DNA of 64,000 nt from Phycisphaerales bacterium (lineage in GTDB: Bacteria; Planctomycetota; Phycisphaerae; Phycisphaerales; UBA1924): NCBI GenBank assembly GCA_905339235.1, contig CAJPFG010000007.1:62001-126000 (forward strand), given 5' to 3'. Made by a program: the position numbers and the translations under genes. A model generated the notes under the pieces. It did no database searches. It was given only the letters and a program-made list of their open reading frames with translations, and was not told the DNA's origin. Of this stretch, positions 8,446 through 16,776 are shown one piece after another. Positions within the stretch are counted from its first letter, which is position 1, and each line of letters begins with the position of its first letter.

Positions 8446-9549
8446 TCAAACCTCCGCCAACCTGTAACTCGTACTCCTCCCCCCACCCGCATTCGCCGCC
8501 AGCACCCCCCACTCCATCAGTTCTCGAATGTCCCGCAGCGCCGTGTCCGTCGAACACTTCGCGAGGTTCGCGTACTTTGAGGTCGTCAGGAATCCCTCGA
8601 ATCCCTCCTGCATCCGGTTGATCACCTTCCGCTGCCTTTCATTGACCGGCCGCCGGTTGATCCGCTCCCACAGCCGCGCCTTGGCGAGCACCGCCTCCGC
8701 GCCCCGCTCCGCCCCGTCCAGCGCACGCCCCAGGCACTCCAGGAACCACATGATCCACCGCGTGATGTCCAGCCCGCCCCGCTGCGCCCTCTCCAACTCG
8801 TTGTAGTAGTCCTTCCGCTCCGCCTCGATCTGCGACGACATGCTGTAGAAACGCTCCTTCGTCCCGTCCGCCCGCGCGAGCGCCATGTCCGCAACCGCGC
8901 GCGCGATGCGCCCGTTCCCATCCGCGAACGGATGGATCGTCACAAACCAGAAGTGCGCCGCCGCGCTCTTCAGCACCGGGTCCGGCGATGAGCCCGCGTT
9001 GAACCACTCCAGGAACTTCTCCATCTCCCCTTCCAGCCGCTCCGCGCCGGGCGCCTCAAAGTGCACCCTCTCCCGCCCGATTGGGCCCGAGATGACCTGC
9101 ATCGCCCCCGACTCCTTCGTCCTCCACGACCCCACCGTGATCCCGTGCATCCCGCTCCGCCCCGTCGGGAACAGCGCGGCGTGCCAACCGCACAGCCTCT
9201 CCCTCGTCAGCGCCCCCTCGTAGTTTCGCGTGGCGTCAAGCATCATCTCCACGATGCCCTCGACATCCCGTCCCGCCTTCGGCAGCCCGCCCGCATCCAG
9301 CCCGAGCTTCCGCGCGATCGAAGAGCGCACTTCCTCCGGGCTCAGCACCTCCCCTTCGATCGCCGAAGTCTTCACCACATCGCTCGTCAGCGTCGAGAGC
9401 CCCGTCTGTGCACGAACCTCGAAGCCCATCGCCCCCATTCTCCCAAGCAACCTCCCCTGCTTGTGCCGCACTTCAGCGAGCACCGTCGCCAGCGCCTCGT
9501 TCTCCCACGTCAGCCGCGGCCAGCCGGCCATCTCATGCACATATCCCAT
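8446..9549 (-). CDS. Fic-domain protein with N-terminal inhibitory motif and C-terminal winged helix
   Basis: A 367-residue Fic protein. Residues 1-40 resemble the small N-terminal domain (DUF4172 type) of such proteins. SAIEGE (62-67) fits the inhibitory (S/T)xxxE(G/N) motif placed N-terminally, that is class II. The active-site motif HPFADGNGRIAR (206-217) is intact, with catalytic His206. The last 65 residues look like a winged helix. The expected activity is AMP transfer to a Ser/Thr/Tyr hydroxyl, restrained by the inhibitory Glu. The start at 9549 is fixed by GGAGGTG eight bases upstream. A palindrome at 9604-9626 may be its own operator. Confidence 0.92.
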   Translation of the reverse strand: MGYVHEMAGWPRLTWENEALATVLAEVRHKQGRLLGRMGAMGFEVRAQTGLSTLTSDVVKTSAIEGEVLSPEEVRSSIARKLGLDAGGLPKAGRDVEGIVEMMLDATRNYEGALTRERLCGWHAALFPTGRSGMHGITVGSWRTKESGAMQVISGPIGRERVHFEAPGAERLEGEMEKFLEWFNAGSSPDPVLKSAAAHFWFVTIHPFADGNGRIARAVADMALARADGTKERFYSMSSQIEAERKDYYNELERAQRGGLDITRWIMWFLECLGRALDGAERGAEAVLAKARLWERINRRPVNERQRKVINRMQEGFEGFLTTSKYANLAKCSTDTALRDIRELMEWGVLAANAGGGRSTSYRLAEV

Positions 9550-9603
9550 AATCGCCGCACCTCCTACGGTGATTATCGCCGCTATTCGCCGCATACTCCA
9601 TTA

Positions 9604-9626
9604 TTCACCGCGAATCATGCGGTGAA
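9604..9626. promoter_or_regulatory. palindrome TTCACCGC-N7-GCGGTGAA, candidate operator
   Basis: A perfect inverted repeat with 8-base arms and a 7-base spacer. It lies 55 bases upstream of the Fic start and 38 bases before the -35 of the plus-strand gene at 9698. A degenerate half-site, GGTGATTA, occurs at 9569-9576. The position suits a repressor site controlling one or both genes, perhaps bound by the Fic protein's winged helix. Confidence 0.5.
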
Positions 9627-9663
9627 AACCACGAGAATTCCTCTCATAATACGAACAAAGCCC

Positions 9664-9691
9664 TTGACATGCCGCTCAAATGCCGTACTCT
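9664..9691 (+). promoter_or_regulatory. promoter TTGACA-N16-TACTCT giving a leaderless start
   Basis: Consensus -35 TTGACA (9664-9669), 16-base spacer, and -10 TACTCT (9686-9691). Six bases later comes ATG at 9698. This is the best full promoter of the leaderless set, as both boxes are present and the predicted first base is the A of the ATG. Confidence 0.65.
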
Positions 9692-9697
9692 AGGTTC

Positions 9698-10729
9698 ATG
9701 TTCTGCACTGAGAGCCCCACTAACGCCACATCCCCTGCCCCGGCACTCACGCCGCGGGAAAAGGCGCTCCTCGCCCAGTTCGCGGCCGTCGGCTTCAACC
9801 TCCCCGCCCTCCTGCAGGACCCCAACTTCACGAACGACGACTTCATCGCCTTCACCTCCAGCCCGGCGCTCCATCACCACCTCGCCCTCATCACCTCCCT
9901 CACCCTCCAGGGCCTCACCCTCCGCGCCATCCAGGCCCGCATCACCGCCATCAACGAACTCGAACACGCGGCCAAAGCCGCCACCAACCCGCAAGAAAAA
10001 TCCATCGCCGCGAGAGCCCTCCTCCGCGCCACCTCCGCCCCGCTCATCCCAACCCGCCGCGACCCCGAATCCGGCCTCCTCATCCCATCCTCCCCCAGGG
10101 GGGAGGTGCCGAGTCCGCGAGGCGGAGGGGGTTCCTCCCGCCGCGACTCCGACACCGGGTTCCCCCTCTCCCGCCCACCGCGCGATCCCAACTCCCTCCC
10201 CGCCGAGGGGAGGGCCGGGGAGGGGTCGGCCGAACACCCTAAGCCATCGACATCTCGCGCAGCTCACGCTGCCTCCGAAGACACTCACCCCACGACTCCC
10301 ACGACTCTCATGAGCCCCATGAGTCCCATGACTCCCATCGGACCCACCCCAACCCCCGCCAATCATCACAACGGCGCTCCCCCGTCCCCTTCTGAACTCT
10401 CAAATCTGAACTCTGAAATCTCTGATCCCGCCCCTCCTTCCGCCCCCGCGGCAACTTCCGGGTCCTCACTGACGACCCGACGCCCTGACGACCTGACGGC
10501 CTCCCCCTCCGCCTCTCTCCGCGCCCACTGCGCCTCTGCGAGAAACGACTTCGGCGACGACGACACCCCCGAAGACCTCGCCCTCGACCGCGAAGCGGCC
10601 GCCTACGGAGCCCAACTCGGCGTCTCGCTACTCCACCCCGAAATCCTGACCGCCATCCGCGACGGCCGCGCTCACGAAGTCGAAAGCATCGCCGCCAGAA
10701 TCCGCGCCGAGCAGCCCCAAGCCCCCTAG
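9698..10729 (+). CDS. unknown protein with a repeat-mosaic middle
   Basis: I recognise no family. The 343-residue product has a helical N-terminal part (about 1-115, with REKALLAQFAAVGFN) and a helical C-terminal part (about 285-343) that look like ordinary coding sequence. Between them lie about 165 residues of Pro/Ser/Thr-rich, low-complexity protein. At DNA level this stretch is made of several unrelated short repeats and palindromes, all in frame. The ATG at 9698 is preferred to the one at 9680, because the -10 box covers 9686-9691. The N-terminal part might be a small DNA-binding domain. Confidence 0.65.
   Translation: MFCTESPTNATSPAPALTPREKALLAQFAAVGFNLPALLQDPNFTNDDFIAFTSSPALHHHLALITSLTLQGLTLRAIQARITAINELEHAAKAATNPQEKSIAARALLRATSAPLIPTRRDPESGLLIPSSPRGEVPSPRGGGGSSRRDSDTGFPLSRPPRDPNSLPAEGRAGEGSAEHPKPSTSRAAHAASEDTHPTTPTTLMSPMSPMTPIGPTPTPANHHNGAPPSPSELSNLNSEISDPAPPSAPAATSGSSLTTRRPDDLTASPSASLRAHCASARNDFGDDDTPEDLALDREAAAYGAQLGVSLLHPEILTAIRDGRAHEVESIAARIRAEQPQAP
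10089..10225. repeat. two G/C-run hairpins inside the coding sequence
   Basis: CCTCCCCC (10089-10096) pairs with GGGGGAGG (10099-10106). CCCTCCCC (10194-10201) pairs with GGGGAGGG (10207-10214), with a second partial copy at 10217-10225. They resemble the G/C-run palindromes often spread through GC-rich genomes. Confidence 0.5.
10290..10343. repeat. 9-base tandem repeat, about six units, in frame
   Basis: Units such as CCACGACTC (twice), CCATGAGTC and CCATGACTC follow each other at exact 9-base spacing. They code for a tripeptide series of the type T/S-P-T/M. Confidence 0.65.
10391..10425. repeat. 7-base-period element, TCTGAAC type
   Basis: Five consecutive 7-base units: TCTGAAC, TCTCAAA, TCTGAAC, TCTGAAA, TCTCTGA. 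Because 7 is not a multiple of 3, it codes for a non-repeating peptide. Confidence 0.65.
10467..10500. repeat. 7/8-base repeat around TGACGAC
   Basis: Four degenerate units ending in GACG, three of them 8 bases long, directly follow the TCTGAAC element after a short gap. Confidence 0.4.
10507..10541. repeat. 7-base-period element, CTGCGCC type
   Basis: Five 7-base units: CTCCGCC, TCTCTCC, GCGCCCA, CTGCGCC, TCTGCGA. It has the same period as 10391-10425 but a different unit. Confidence 0.55.
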
Positions 10730-10773
10730 CCCCGCCCGCGCGGTGCACCGCATCCTCCTTCACACTTCGCCGG

Positions 10774-10779
10774 TACCCT
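10774..10779 (+). promoter_or_regulatory. -10 element TACCCT, 7 bases before a GTG start
   Basis: TACCCT ends seven bases before the GTG at 10787, with no SD. This is a leaderless start for the unit of two zinc-ribbon genes. Confidence 0.5.
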
Positions 10780-10786
10780 CTCCCGC

Positions 10787-11749
10787 GTGCCCACCGCTGA
10801 ACCCATCTGCCCGCGCTGCGGATACGACCTCTCCGCCGAATCCCGCAAGTGGACCCACGCCTGCCCGCTCGACGGCGCCTGCTGGGAGTGCGGCCTGCGC
10901 CTCGAATGGGCCGACCTCTTCTCGCCCGACCGCCGACGCGATGTCTTCTTCGTCGAGCACGCCCCCGAACGCCACGAAGTCCTCCCCGCGGCCTGGCGCA
11001 CCTGGTGGTGGGCCATCCGCCCCCCGGTCTTCTGGTCGCGCATCCGACTCGAAACAGCCATCGTTCCACGCCGCATCGCATGGTGGGTCTTCTGCGTGCT
11101 CCTCGCCTTTCACGCCTTCTGCGCGCTCGCCTCCAACGCCATCCTCGGCAAACTCCGCGGCTGGGACCTGTTCTTACCCTTCCGCGACGACATCCGCGCC
11201 GAGACTTTCACCGCCTGGCTCGCACCCGTCGGCTGCCTCATCGCCGACTGGCGCGGCACGACCATATGGGGATATCGCTTCGCGCCCGCCTGGGAGTTCA
11301 CCTCCTGGGGCCCCGCCTACCTGCCTCTTCTCGCCATGAGCCTCATGCTCCCCATCATGCTCCTCGTGCTCAAGGACACCCGCGCCAAGGCCAGGGTCCG
11401 CCGCGCCCACATCCTCCGCGCGGCCGTGTTCGGCCTCGCCTGGCTCGTTCCGCTCATGCTCCTCGCGCTCGCCCACTTCGCCTTCAATCAGTGGGCCGCC
11501 TCCTCCAACCGCACCAACCTCCTCTACTTCCAGATCGGTCCCAAGTGGCTCGCGCTCGAATCCATCTGGGGCTTCGCGCTCGTCCCCTTCGGCGCGGCCT
11601 GGATCCTCTGGTGGTGGTGGTCCGCCCTCTCGCGCGGCTGGCGACTCGACGAGCACGGGCGTGTGTGGCTCGCGGCCTCCGCACCCGCGCTGCTCGTGGT
11701 CGTCATCGTGCTCGCGCTCGACCAGGACCTCGTCAACCTCCTGGCGTAG
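10787..11749 (+). CDS. zinc-ribbon membrane protein, paralogue 2
   Basis: 320 residues. The N-terminal ribbon has [10 protein letters not shown], then about 20 residues, then a final pair WECG in place of SECG, so the four cysteines needed for zinc are present. It is followed by the family block RPPVFWSRIRLE and five to six hydrophobic segments (near 95-115, 178-200, 215-238, 262-280 and 295-315). The next gene, 28 bases on, is another member, so the pair probably arose by tandem duplication. Function is unknown. Confidence 0.8.
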   Translation: MPTAEPICPRCGYDLSAESRKWTHACPLDGACWECGLRLEWADLFSPDRRRDVFFVEHAPERHEVLPAAWRTWWWAIRPPVFWSRIRLETAIVPRRIAWWVFCVLLAFHAFCALASNAILGKLRGWDLFLPFRDDIRAETFTAWLAPVGCLIADWRGTTIWGYRFAPAWEFTSWGPAYLPLLAMSLMLPIMLLVLKDTRAKARVRRAHILRAAVFGLAWLVPLMLLALAHFAFNQWAASSNRTNLLYFQIGPKWLALESIWGFALVPFGAAWILWWWWSALSRGWRLDEHGRVWLAASAPALLVVVIVLALDQDLVNLLA

Positions 11750-11777
11750 GCAACCGTTTCCATTCGCAAGGCCTCGA

Positions 11778-12755
11778 ATGATCAGCAACGACTTATCTCC
11801 GGAAGCGCATTGCCCCCGCTGCGGCTACGACCTCCGCGGCGAGATCGACCGCTGGACCGAACAATGCCCGCTCTCGGGGATCTGCAGCGAGTGCGGCCTG
11901 GATCTGAACTGGATTGAGTTGCTCTCGCGGGACGGCAAACCCATACCCGGATTCGTGGAAGAAGCGCGCGGGCGGCGCCGGATCTTCACCGCCGCGTGGA
12001 AGACATGGCTGTGGACTTTCCGGCCCAGATCATTCTGGAGCCGCGTGCGGCTGGAGCGCAACCCCTCTCCCGGCCGGCTCGGCGACTGGCTGCTGATCGT
12101 GATCGTGTCGCTGCACCTGGCCCCTCCGTTGATGCTGCTCGCGTTGATACTCCTTCAATCTCTCACTCGCGGGTCCTCATCGTTCGGGCTCGGCGAAGTC
12201 GTGGCCGCGGCAACCTGGCCGGTGGAATACGACCCGTACAGCGGGGGCCTGAGCGGTGCCGGACTCGAGGGAACTCGCTGGTCCACCGGCATCTGGGTCG
12301 CCGGGCTGGCCACACTGTTGTTCCCGCTGGTCCTGTTCGCCCTCCCCTGGACGCGTCTGCGATCCAAGGTGCGGGACGCGCACGTCACGCGAGCCGCGGT
12401 CTATTCGCTCGCATGGCTGGTCCCCCTGCTTCTGGCTCGGATCCTCCACGTCGCCGCGATGGTGATCGCCTCTTCCTTCAGCGGGCGGCGCATGGGGTCC
12501 TGGCGCGCGGTCGCCCGTACCGCAAACAACGCGGCGGACCTCATCCACGAGTGCTTCGATGCGTGGTATCTCTGGGCTCCTCTCGCGTGCGCCTGGCTCT
12601 TCCTCTGGTGGTGGCGGGCCCTTCAAACCGGCTTTCGGATGAAGGACGCCCGGCGCGTCTACCTCGCGATGGCGGTCCCGGCCCTGCTCGGAATCGCCAT
12701 TGGCATTTCCCGCTCGCAACTGTTCGGCCACCTGCTCGTAGTCATGCGTTTCTGA
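11778..12755 (+). CDS. zinc-ribbon membrane protein, paralogue 3
   Basis: 325 residues, closest in layout to its upstream neighbour: ribbon [10 protein letters not shown] ... CSECG within the first 45 residues, family block [13 protein letters not shown], then several transmembrane segments. The ATG at 11778 has AAGG seven bases upstream and no TAnnnT box, which fits an internal operon position after the gene at 10787. The open frame extends further upstream, but that part overlaps the previous gene and looks non-coding. Confidence 0.8.
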   Translation: MISNDLSPEAHCPRCGYDLRGEIDRWTEQCPLSGICSECGLDLNWIELLSRDGKPIPGFVEEARGRRRIFTAAWKTWLWTFRPRSFWSRVRLERNPSPGRLGDWLLIVIVSLHLAPPLMLLALILLQSLTRGSSSFGLGEVVAAATWPVEYDPYSGGLSGAGLEGTRWSTGIWVAGLATLLFPLVLFALPWTRLRSKVRDAHVTRAAVYSLAWLVPLLLARILHVAAMVIASSFSGRRMGSWRAVARTANNAADLIHECFDAWYLWAPLACAWLFLWWWRALQTGFRMKDARRVYLAMAVPALLGIAIGISRSQLFGHLLVVMRF

Positions 12756-12763
12756 CCGCGGCG

Positions 12764-12769
12764 TATCCT
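12764..12769 (+). promoter_or_regulatory. -10 element TATCCT, 8 bases before the glyA ATG
   Basis: TATCCT ends eight bases before the ATG at 12778 in a 22-base gap. There is no SD. A very short leader or a leaderless start is likely. Confidence 0.45.
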
Positions 12770-12777
12770 CTCCCGCC

Positions 12778-14082
12778 ATGGCCCACGACCCCATCACCAA
12801 CTCCATCCTCACCCTCCTCCGCCAGCGCGATCCCCAGATCGCCGACCTCATCGCCGCGGAGGGGAAGAGGCAGGCCACCACCATCGAACTCATCGCCAGC
12901 GAGAACCACGTCTCCGCGGCGGTCATGCACGCGATGGGCACCTGCCTCACCAACAAGTACGCCGAGGGCTACCCGGGCGCCCGCTACTACGGCGGGTGCG
13001 TCCACCACGACGCCATCGAAACCATCGCCCGCGAACGGGCCTGCGCCATGTTCAACTGCAAGTTCGCCAACGTCCAGCCCCACAGCGGAGCCCAGGCCAA
13101 TCAGGCCGCGATGATGGCCATGATGGAGCCGGGCGACACCTTCGCCTCCCTCGTCCTCAAGGACGGCGGCCACCTTTCGCACGGGATGAAGATCAACTTC
13201 TCCGGGCGCTTCTTCAAGCCCGTGCACTACCCCCTGCACTACGACAAGGCCCATCCCGAGTTTGAGCGCATCGACTACGACGCGATGCGGAAAGTCTGCC
13301 TCGAAGCCCGACCGAAGATGCTCCTCTGCGGCTATTCCGCCTATCCGCGCATCATCGACTTCGCGAAGTTCCGCGCCATCGCCGACGAGTGCGGCGCCCT
13401 GCTCATGGCCGACGTCGCCCACATCGCCGGCCTCATCGTCGCCGGCCAGCACCTCAGCCCCTTCCCCCACGCCCACATCGTCACCACCACCACCCACAAG
13501 ACCCTCCGCGGCCCGCGCGGCGGCCTCATCCTCTCCAACGACGAGGAGATCGCCAAGAAGATCGACAAGGCCGTCTTCCCCGGGGCCCAGGGCGGGCCCC
13601 TCATGCACATCATCGCCGCCAAGGCCGTGGCCTTCGGCGAATGCCTCAGGCCCGAGTTCAAGACCTACGGCGAGCAGGTCATCAGGAACGCCAAGGCCCT
13701 CGCCGCGGCCCTCGCCTCGCGCCATTACCGCTGCACCACCGGCGGCACCGACAACCACCTCATGCTCGTCGACCTCCGTGCCCGCGACGCCAACCTCACC
13801 GGCGCCGACGCCGAGAAGTGGCTCGAAGGCGCCGGCATCGTCAGCAACAAGAACGGCATCCCCGACGACCCCCGCCCGCCCCGCGTCACCAGCGGCATCC
13901 GGCTGGGAACCCCCGCCGTCACCACGCGTAACTTCCGTGAGGATCACATGGCCACGATCGCGGCGTGGATCGACCGGGTCTTGGCCGCCGGGCTCGCCGG
14001 GGAGACGGCCCTTGCGAGCGAGAGCGAGCGCGTTCGCAACGAAGTGGCCGCGCTGTGCGCCCAGTTCCCGCTCCCCGCCTGA
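12778..14082 (+). CDS. glyA: serine hydroxymethyltransferase
   Basis: A 434-residue PLP enzyme that interconverts serine and glycine and passes the one-carbon unit to tetrahydrofolate in the cytoplasm. Visible family blocks are [10 protein letters not shown] near the start, [15 protein letters not shown], the PLP-lysine segment [14 protein letters not shown], and [10 protein letters not shown] near the end. Length is normal for the bacterial enzyme. It has its own -10 box eight bases upstream and is followed 14 bases later by a small zinc-ribbon gene. Confidence 0.97.
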   Translation: MAHDPITNSILTLLRQRDPQIADLIAAEGKRQATTIELIASENHVSAAVMHAMGTCLTNKYAEGYPGARYYGGCVHHDAIETIARERACAMFNCKFANVQPHSGAQANQAAMMAMMEPGDTFASLVLKDGGHLSHGMKINFSGRFFKPVHYPLHYDKAHPEFERIDYDAMRKVCLEARPKMLLCGYSAYPRIIDFAKFRAIADECGALLMADVAHIAGLIVAGQHLSPFPHAHIVTTTTHKTLRGPRGGLILSNDEEIAKKIDKAVFPGAQGGPLMHIIAAKAVAFGECLRPEFKTYGEQVIRNAKALAAALASRHYRCTTGGTDNHLMLVDLRARDANLTGADAEKWLEGAGIVSNKNGIPDDPRPPRVTSGIRLGTPAVTTRNFREDHMATIAAWIDRVLAAGLAGETALASESERVRNEVAALCAQFPLPA

Positions 14083-14096
14083 CCGGGAGACCCCGC

Positions 14097-14489
14097 ATGC
14101 TACCCCGCACCCCGCGCGATGTTCACGCGATCCGGACCGGCGCGCTATGGCTCGTCCGCGCGATCGGCCTGTCGCTGCTGGGGCTGGGCGCATACTTCAC
14201 GCTCAACCGCATCCTCTTCTCGCTAGGATCGGGAATGGGCTTCACCCAGATGCTGCAGACCTGGAACGGCGTCGGCGAAGACCACTCGCTCTACCGCGGG
14301 CTGGCCATGCTCGTCATCGGCGGCGCCCTCGCGGGTTTCTCCGCGGCCCTCGCTCGCTGGGTAGTCCCGATGGTCGCCTACTCGTGCCCGGGATGCGGGT
14401 ACGAACCCGCGAAAGTCAACGAGCACGGCCGCTGCCCGGAATGCGGCCTCCAGAACGCCTTCGACACCCCTCGGGATCAGACGCCATGA
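14097..14489 (+). CDS. small membrane protein with C-terminal zinc ribbon, paralogue 4
   Basis: 130 residues. Two transmembrane segments (about 15-35 and 62-88) come first, and the zinc ribbon is at the C-terminus: CPGCGYEP, then about 8 residues, then CPECG. The order is reversed relative to paralogues 1-3, but the ribbon is clearly of the same type. GGGAG lies seven bases before the ATG. Its stop overlaps the next start in an ATGA, so the two are coupled. Confidence 0.7.
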   Translation: MLPRTPRDVHAIRTGALWLVRAIGLSLLGLGAYFTLNRILFSLGSGMGFTQMLQTWNGVGEDHSLYRGLAMLVIGGALAGFSAALARWVVPMVAYSCPGCGYEPAKVNEHGRCPECGLQNAFDTPRDQTP

Positions 14490-15505
14490 CTCCCAGCGAC
14501 GACCACTGCTCGCGGCGGCGCGCGCTCGGCACGTTCCTCGGCGCACTCGCCGGCACTTCCGCCCTCTCGGCCTCGGGGTGCTCCTTCACGCTGGGCTACC
14601 CATCGCCCCCGCCCTCCCCACTTCCTTCCCCCCCGGCCCGCCCCCGCCTCAAGCCCGTCTACGACTGCACCCTCTGGATGAACAAGCCCGGCGGCGTGCT
14701 GCCCGGAGCCCTGCGCGCCTACTGCCCCGGACGCGAATGGCGCAGCATCGACGACGTTCCAACCTCCGCCTACGACGCGGCCCGCTGGGAGCGCTGGCTT
14801 CGGGGCCTGCCGCGCGACAGCGTCGTCATCGTGGATCAGGAATACCTCCATGACAATCCCTGGGTCTACGGCCGCCAGACGGTGCTTCGCGAGATCGAGA
14901 AACGCATCGAACTCCACCGCGCCATCCGCCGCGTCCGGCCCGACATCCAGAACTCCGACTGCTTCGGCCCCTGCCCGGCCGTGGAGTATCTCGGCACGGT
15001 CCACAACCTGAAGGAACGCATCCCGAAGTGGAAGGAGTACAACGACTTCACGATGCCGCTGATCCTGCCGTACCTCAAGCAGGTCGCGATCGAACTCTAT
15101 TTCGTGCCGCCCCCCGGCAAACCCGTCCGCAGTTCCTACATCGAGGACTTCCGCGCGTACCTCGTGCCCAACGTCGAGGAAGCGCGCCGGCACGCGGGCG
15201 ACCGGCCCGTACTCGGCTTCATCTACCTCCGCAGCAAGGGCAATGGCAAGAAGCACTGGGGCCGCTACTTCGGCGACGAACTATCCCGCTTCATCCTCGA
15301 TGAATCCCTGCGCCTCTGCGACGGCATCGTCCTGTGGGACCGCAAGTACGCCGACGACGGCACCGACCTGGGCAACATGCCCTGGGACCCCAACGACCCC
15401 TGCCTGGCCTTCACGCTCCGGTGGCTTCGCGAGCGGACCGTTCCGCCCGCTACTTCCCCGTCGTCGCCAGCGTCGCCGCGACCATTGTCACCGACGGGGA
15501 AATGA
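14486..15505 (+). CDS. secreted protein with twin-arginine-like lipoprotein signal
   Basis: 339 residues. The start has SRRRALGTFLG, a twin-arginine-like motif, and a hydrophobic stretch ending in LSASGC with Cys32 as a possible lipidation site. The body (about 55-310) has alternating strands and helices, an acidic strand SVVIVDQEY and a late block CDGIVLWD, as in TIM-barrel glycosidases such as hyaluronidase-like enzymes. That comparison is weak and from memory. The last 20 residues are Pro/Ser/Thr-rich and overlap the 3' end of the opposing gene by 56 bases. Confidence 0.6.
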   Translation: MTPSDDHCSRRRALGTFLGALAGTSALSASGCSFTLGYPSPPPSPLPSPPARPRLKPVYDCTLWMNKPGGVLPGALRAYCPGREWRSIDDVPTSAYDAARWERWLRGLPRDSVVIVDQEYLHDNPWVYGRQTVLREIEKRIELHRAIRRVRPDIQNSDCFGPCPAVEYLGTVHNLKERIPKWKEYNDFTMPLILPYLKQVAIELYFVPPPGKPVRSSYIEDFRAYLVPNVEEARRHAGDRPVLGFIYLRSKGNGKKHWGRYFGDELSRFILDESLRLCDGIVLWDRKYADDGTDLGNMPWDPNDPCLAFTLRWLRERTVPPATSPSSPASPRPLSPTGK

Positions 15506-16064
15506 ACTCACTGGCGTTTTCGTAGCACGAGGCCGCGGCCCCGCACTCTTCGCTCTGGATCGACAGGCACGCCGCCAGCACCCGGGCGGAATCTTCATCC
15601 GTGGGCAGCAACTCTCGCGGGCCGTCCAGCGCCACCACGAGCATCAGGTTGCTGCTGTCGGCGCACCGGGCCTTCCACGCCGCCTCGATCAACTCGCTCC
15701 GCCCGATCTCCCGCACGTCCCGGTTCGCGAAACTGCCTTCCTCCCATACCACGCAGTCGCACCGAGCGTCGGGCTGGTGGAAGACCGCCAACAGCATCGG
15801 CCCCGTGTTCACCTGCTCCGGCGCCTTGGGCGCCACCGGCTTGGGGCGGTTCATCACCACCTGCGGCGGGCCGGGAATCGGCGCCCGCGGCCAGACCATG
15901 AACGCCATCGTCAGCACCGCCGCCAGCGCGCCCAGCACCCCCACCCTCCGCCACGACATGCCCGTCTCGGCGGGTGTGTGAGCGAACGTGAGCCGCGCGG
16001 ACTGCTCCAACTCCTCGGCTTCCGAGGCCATCTGCACCAGATCCAGAATCCTTTGGTCGCGCAT
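15450..16064 (-). CDS. membrane protein downstream of the sigma factor, possible anti-sigma factor
   Basis: 204 residues with a short cytoplasmic N-terminal part, one transmembrane helix near 40-58 (VGVLGALAAVLTMAFMVW), and an outside domain with five cysteines. It starts 15 bases after the ECF sigma gene. That position and topology are usual for anti-sigma factors, but no zinc-binding anti-sigma motif is seen, so the role is inferred from context only. Its 3' end overlaps the convergent gene at 15450-15505. Confidence 0.6.
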   Translation of the reverse strand: MRDQRILDLVQMASEAEELEQSARLTFAHTPAETGMSWRRVGVLGALAAVLTMAFMVWPRAPIPGPPQVVMNRPKPVAPKAPEQVNTGPMLLAVFHQPDARCDCVVWEEGSFANRDVREIGRSELIEAAWKARCADSSNLMLVVALDGPRELLPTDEDSARVLAACLSIQSEECGAAASCYENASEFISPSVTMVAATLATTGK

Positions 16065-16079
16065 CGGAACCCCGCTTCC

Positions 16080-16706
16080 TTATTCGCGCTCCATCGATCC
16101 GCGCTCGGCGGGTTCGGGCCGAAACCCCAACCGGGCCAGCACCCGCGCCAGTTTGCTCATCGCGCTCTGCTTGCACTGGTTGGCCGTGCTGGGCGATATT
16201 TTCAGACGCTCGGCAATCGTTCGGTCTGTGGCCCCCTCCGCCGCCAGTCGGATCACCCACCGCTCCTGCTCGGTAAGGTCCGAGAGCCGGCCGTCCATCG
16301 CCCGGCGAACCACCTCAAGGGCCTCGCTCAATGACGCCTCGTCGTGCGGCCCTTCGACCATGCCGCCGGTGGAGAGTTCATCCGGCGACGCGGCGTCGAG
16401 TTTTTTCACCGATCGCAGATGCCGCAGCCAGACATGCGAGGCCACGGCGTACACAAATGTCGAAACGGCCGCGCGGGCCGGGTCGTAGCGCCCATGCGAG
16501 AACGCTTCCCAGACCCCCGACCAGGTTCGCTGCACCAGTTCCTCGATCAGCGATTGGTCGCTCGTGCGTTTCGAAAGCAGGCGGCGCAGCCCCGGGCTCA
16601 GCCGGCGATGAATGATCTCGAACGCCTCCCGGTCGCCCTGCGCGGCTCGGACGCCCGCCTCGGCGAGTGTGGGATCGGGTTTGAGAGGTTCACGCTGTGA
16701 GGACAT
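16080..16706 (-). CDS. ECF-type RNA polymerase sigma factor
   Basis: 208 residues from the ATG at 16706. Region 2 is seen in AAQGDREAFEIIHRR through VSTFVYAVASHVWLRHLR. Region 4 is seen in LSDLTEQERWVIRLAAEG followed by a helix-turn-helix (TDRTIAERLKISPSTANQ). An earlier in-frame ATG at 16769 would add 21 residues unlike the family. The gene follows a lipoprotein gene and precedes a membrane gene that may encode its regulator. Confidence 0.9.
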   Translation of the reverse strand: MSSQREPLKPDPTLAEAGVRAAQGDREAFEIIHRRLSPGLRRLLSKRTSDQSLIEELVQRTWSGVWEAFSHGRYDPARAAVSTFVYAVASHVWLRHLRSVKKLDAASPDELSTGGMVEGPHDEASLSEALEVVRRAMDGRLSDLTEQERWVIRLAAEGATDRTIAERLKISPSTANQCKQSAMSKLARVLARLGFRPEPAERGSMERE

Positions 16707-16776
16707 CGCAGAACGGACCACCGGCTCCGCCCAAAGGACCAACTCCGACCTGCTCCCGGCCAGGACCATCTCCAGG

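Noticed and set aside
13262..14485. Upstream extension of the secreted-protein frame through glyA
   Set aside because: It overlaps glyA in another frame and would bury the signal peptide. The ATG at 14486 with its ATGA overlap is the better start.
16706..16769. Earlier ATG for the ECF sigma factor with TAGCCT four bases upstream
   Set aside because: Four bases is too short for a leaderless start, and the added 21 residues are not like the family.
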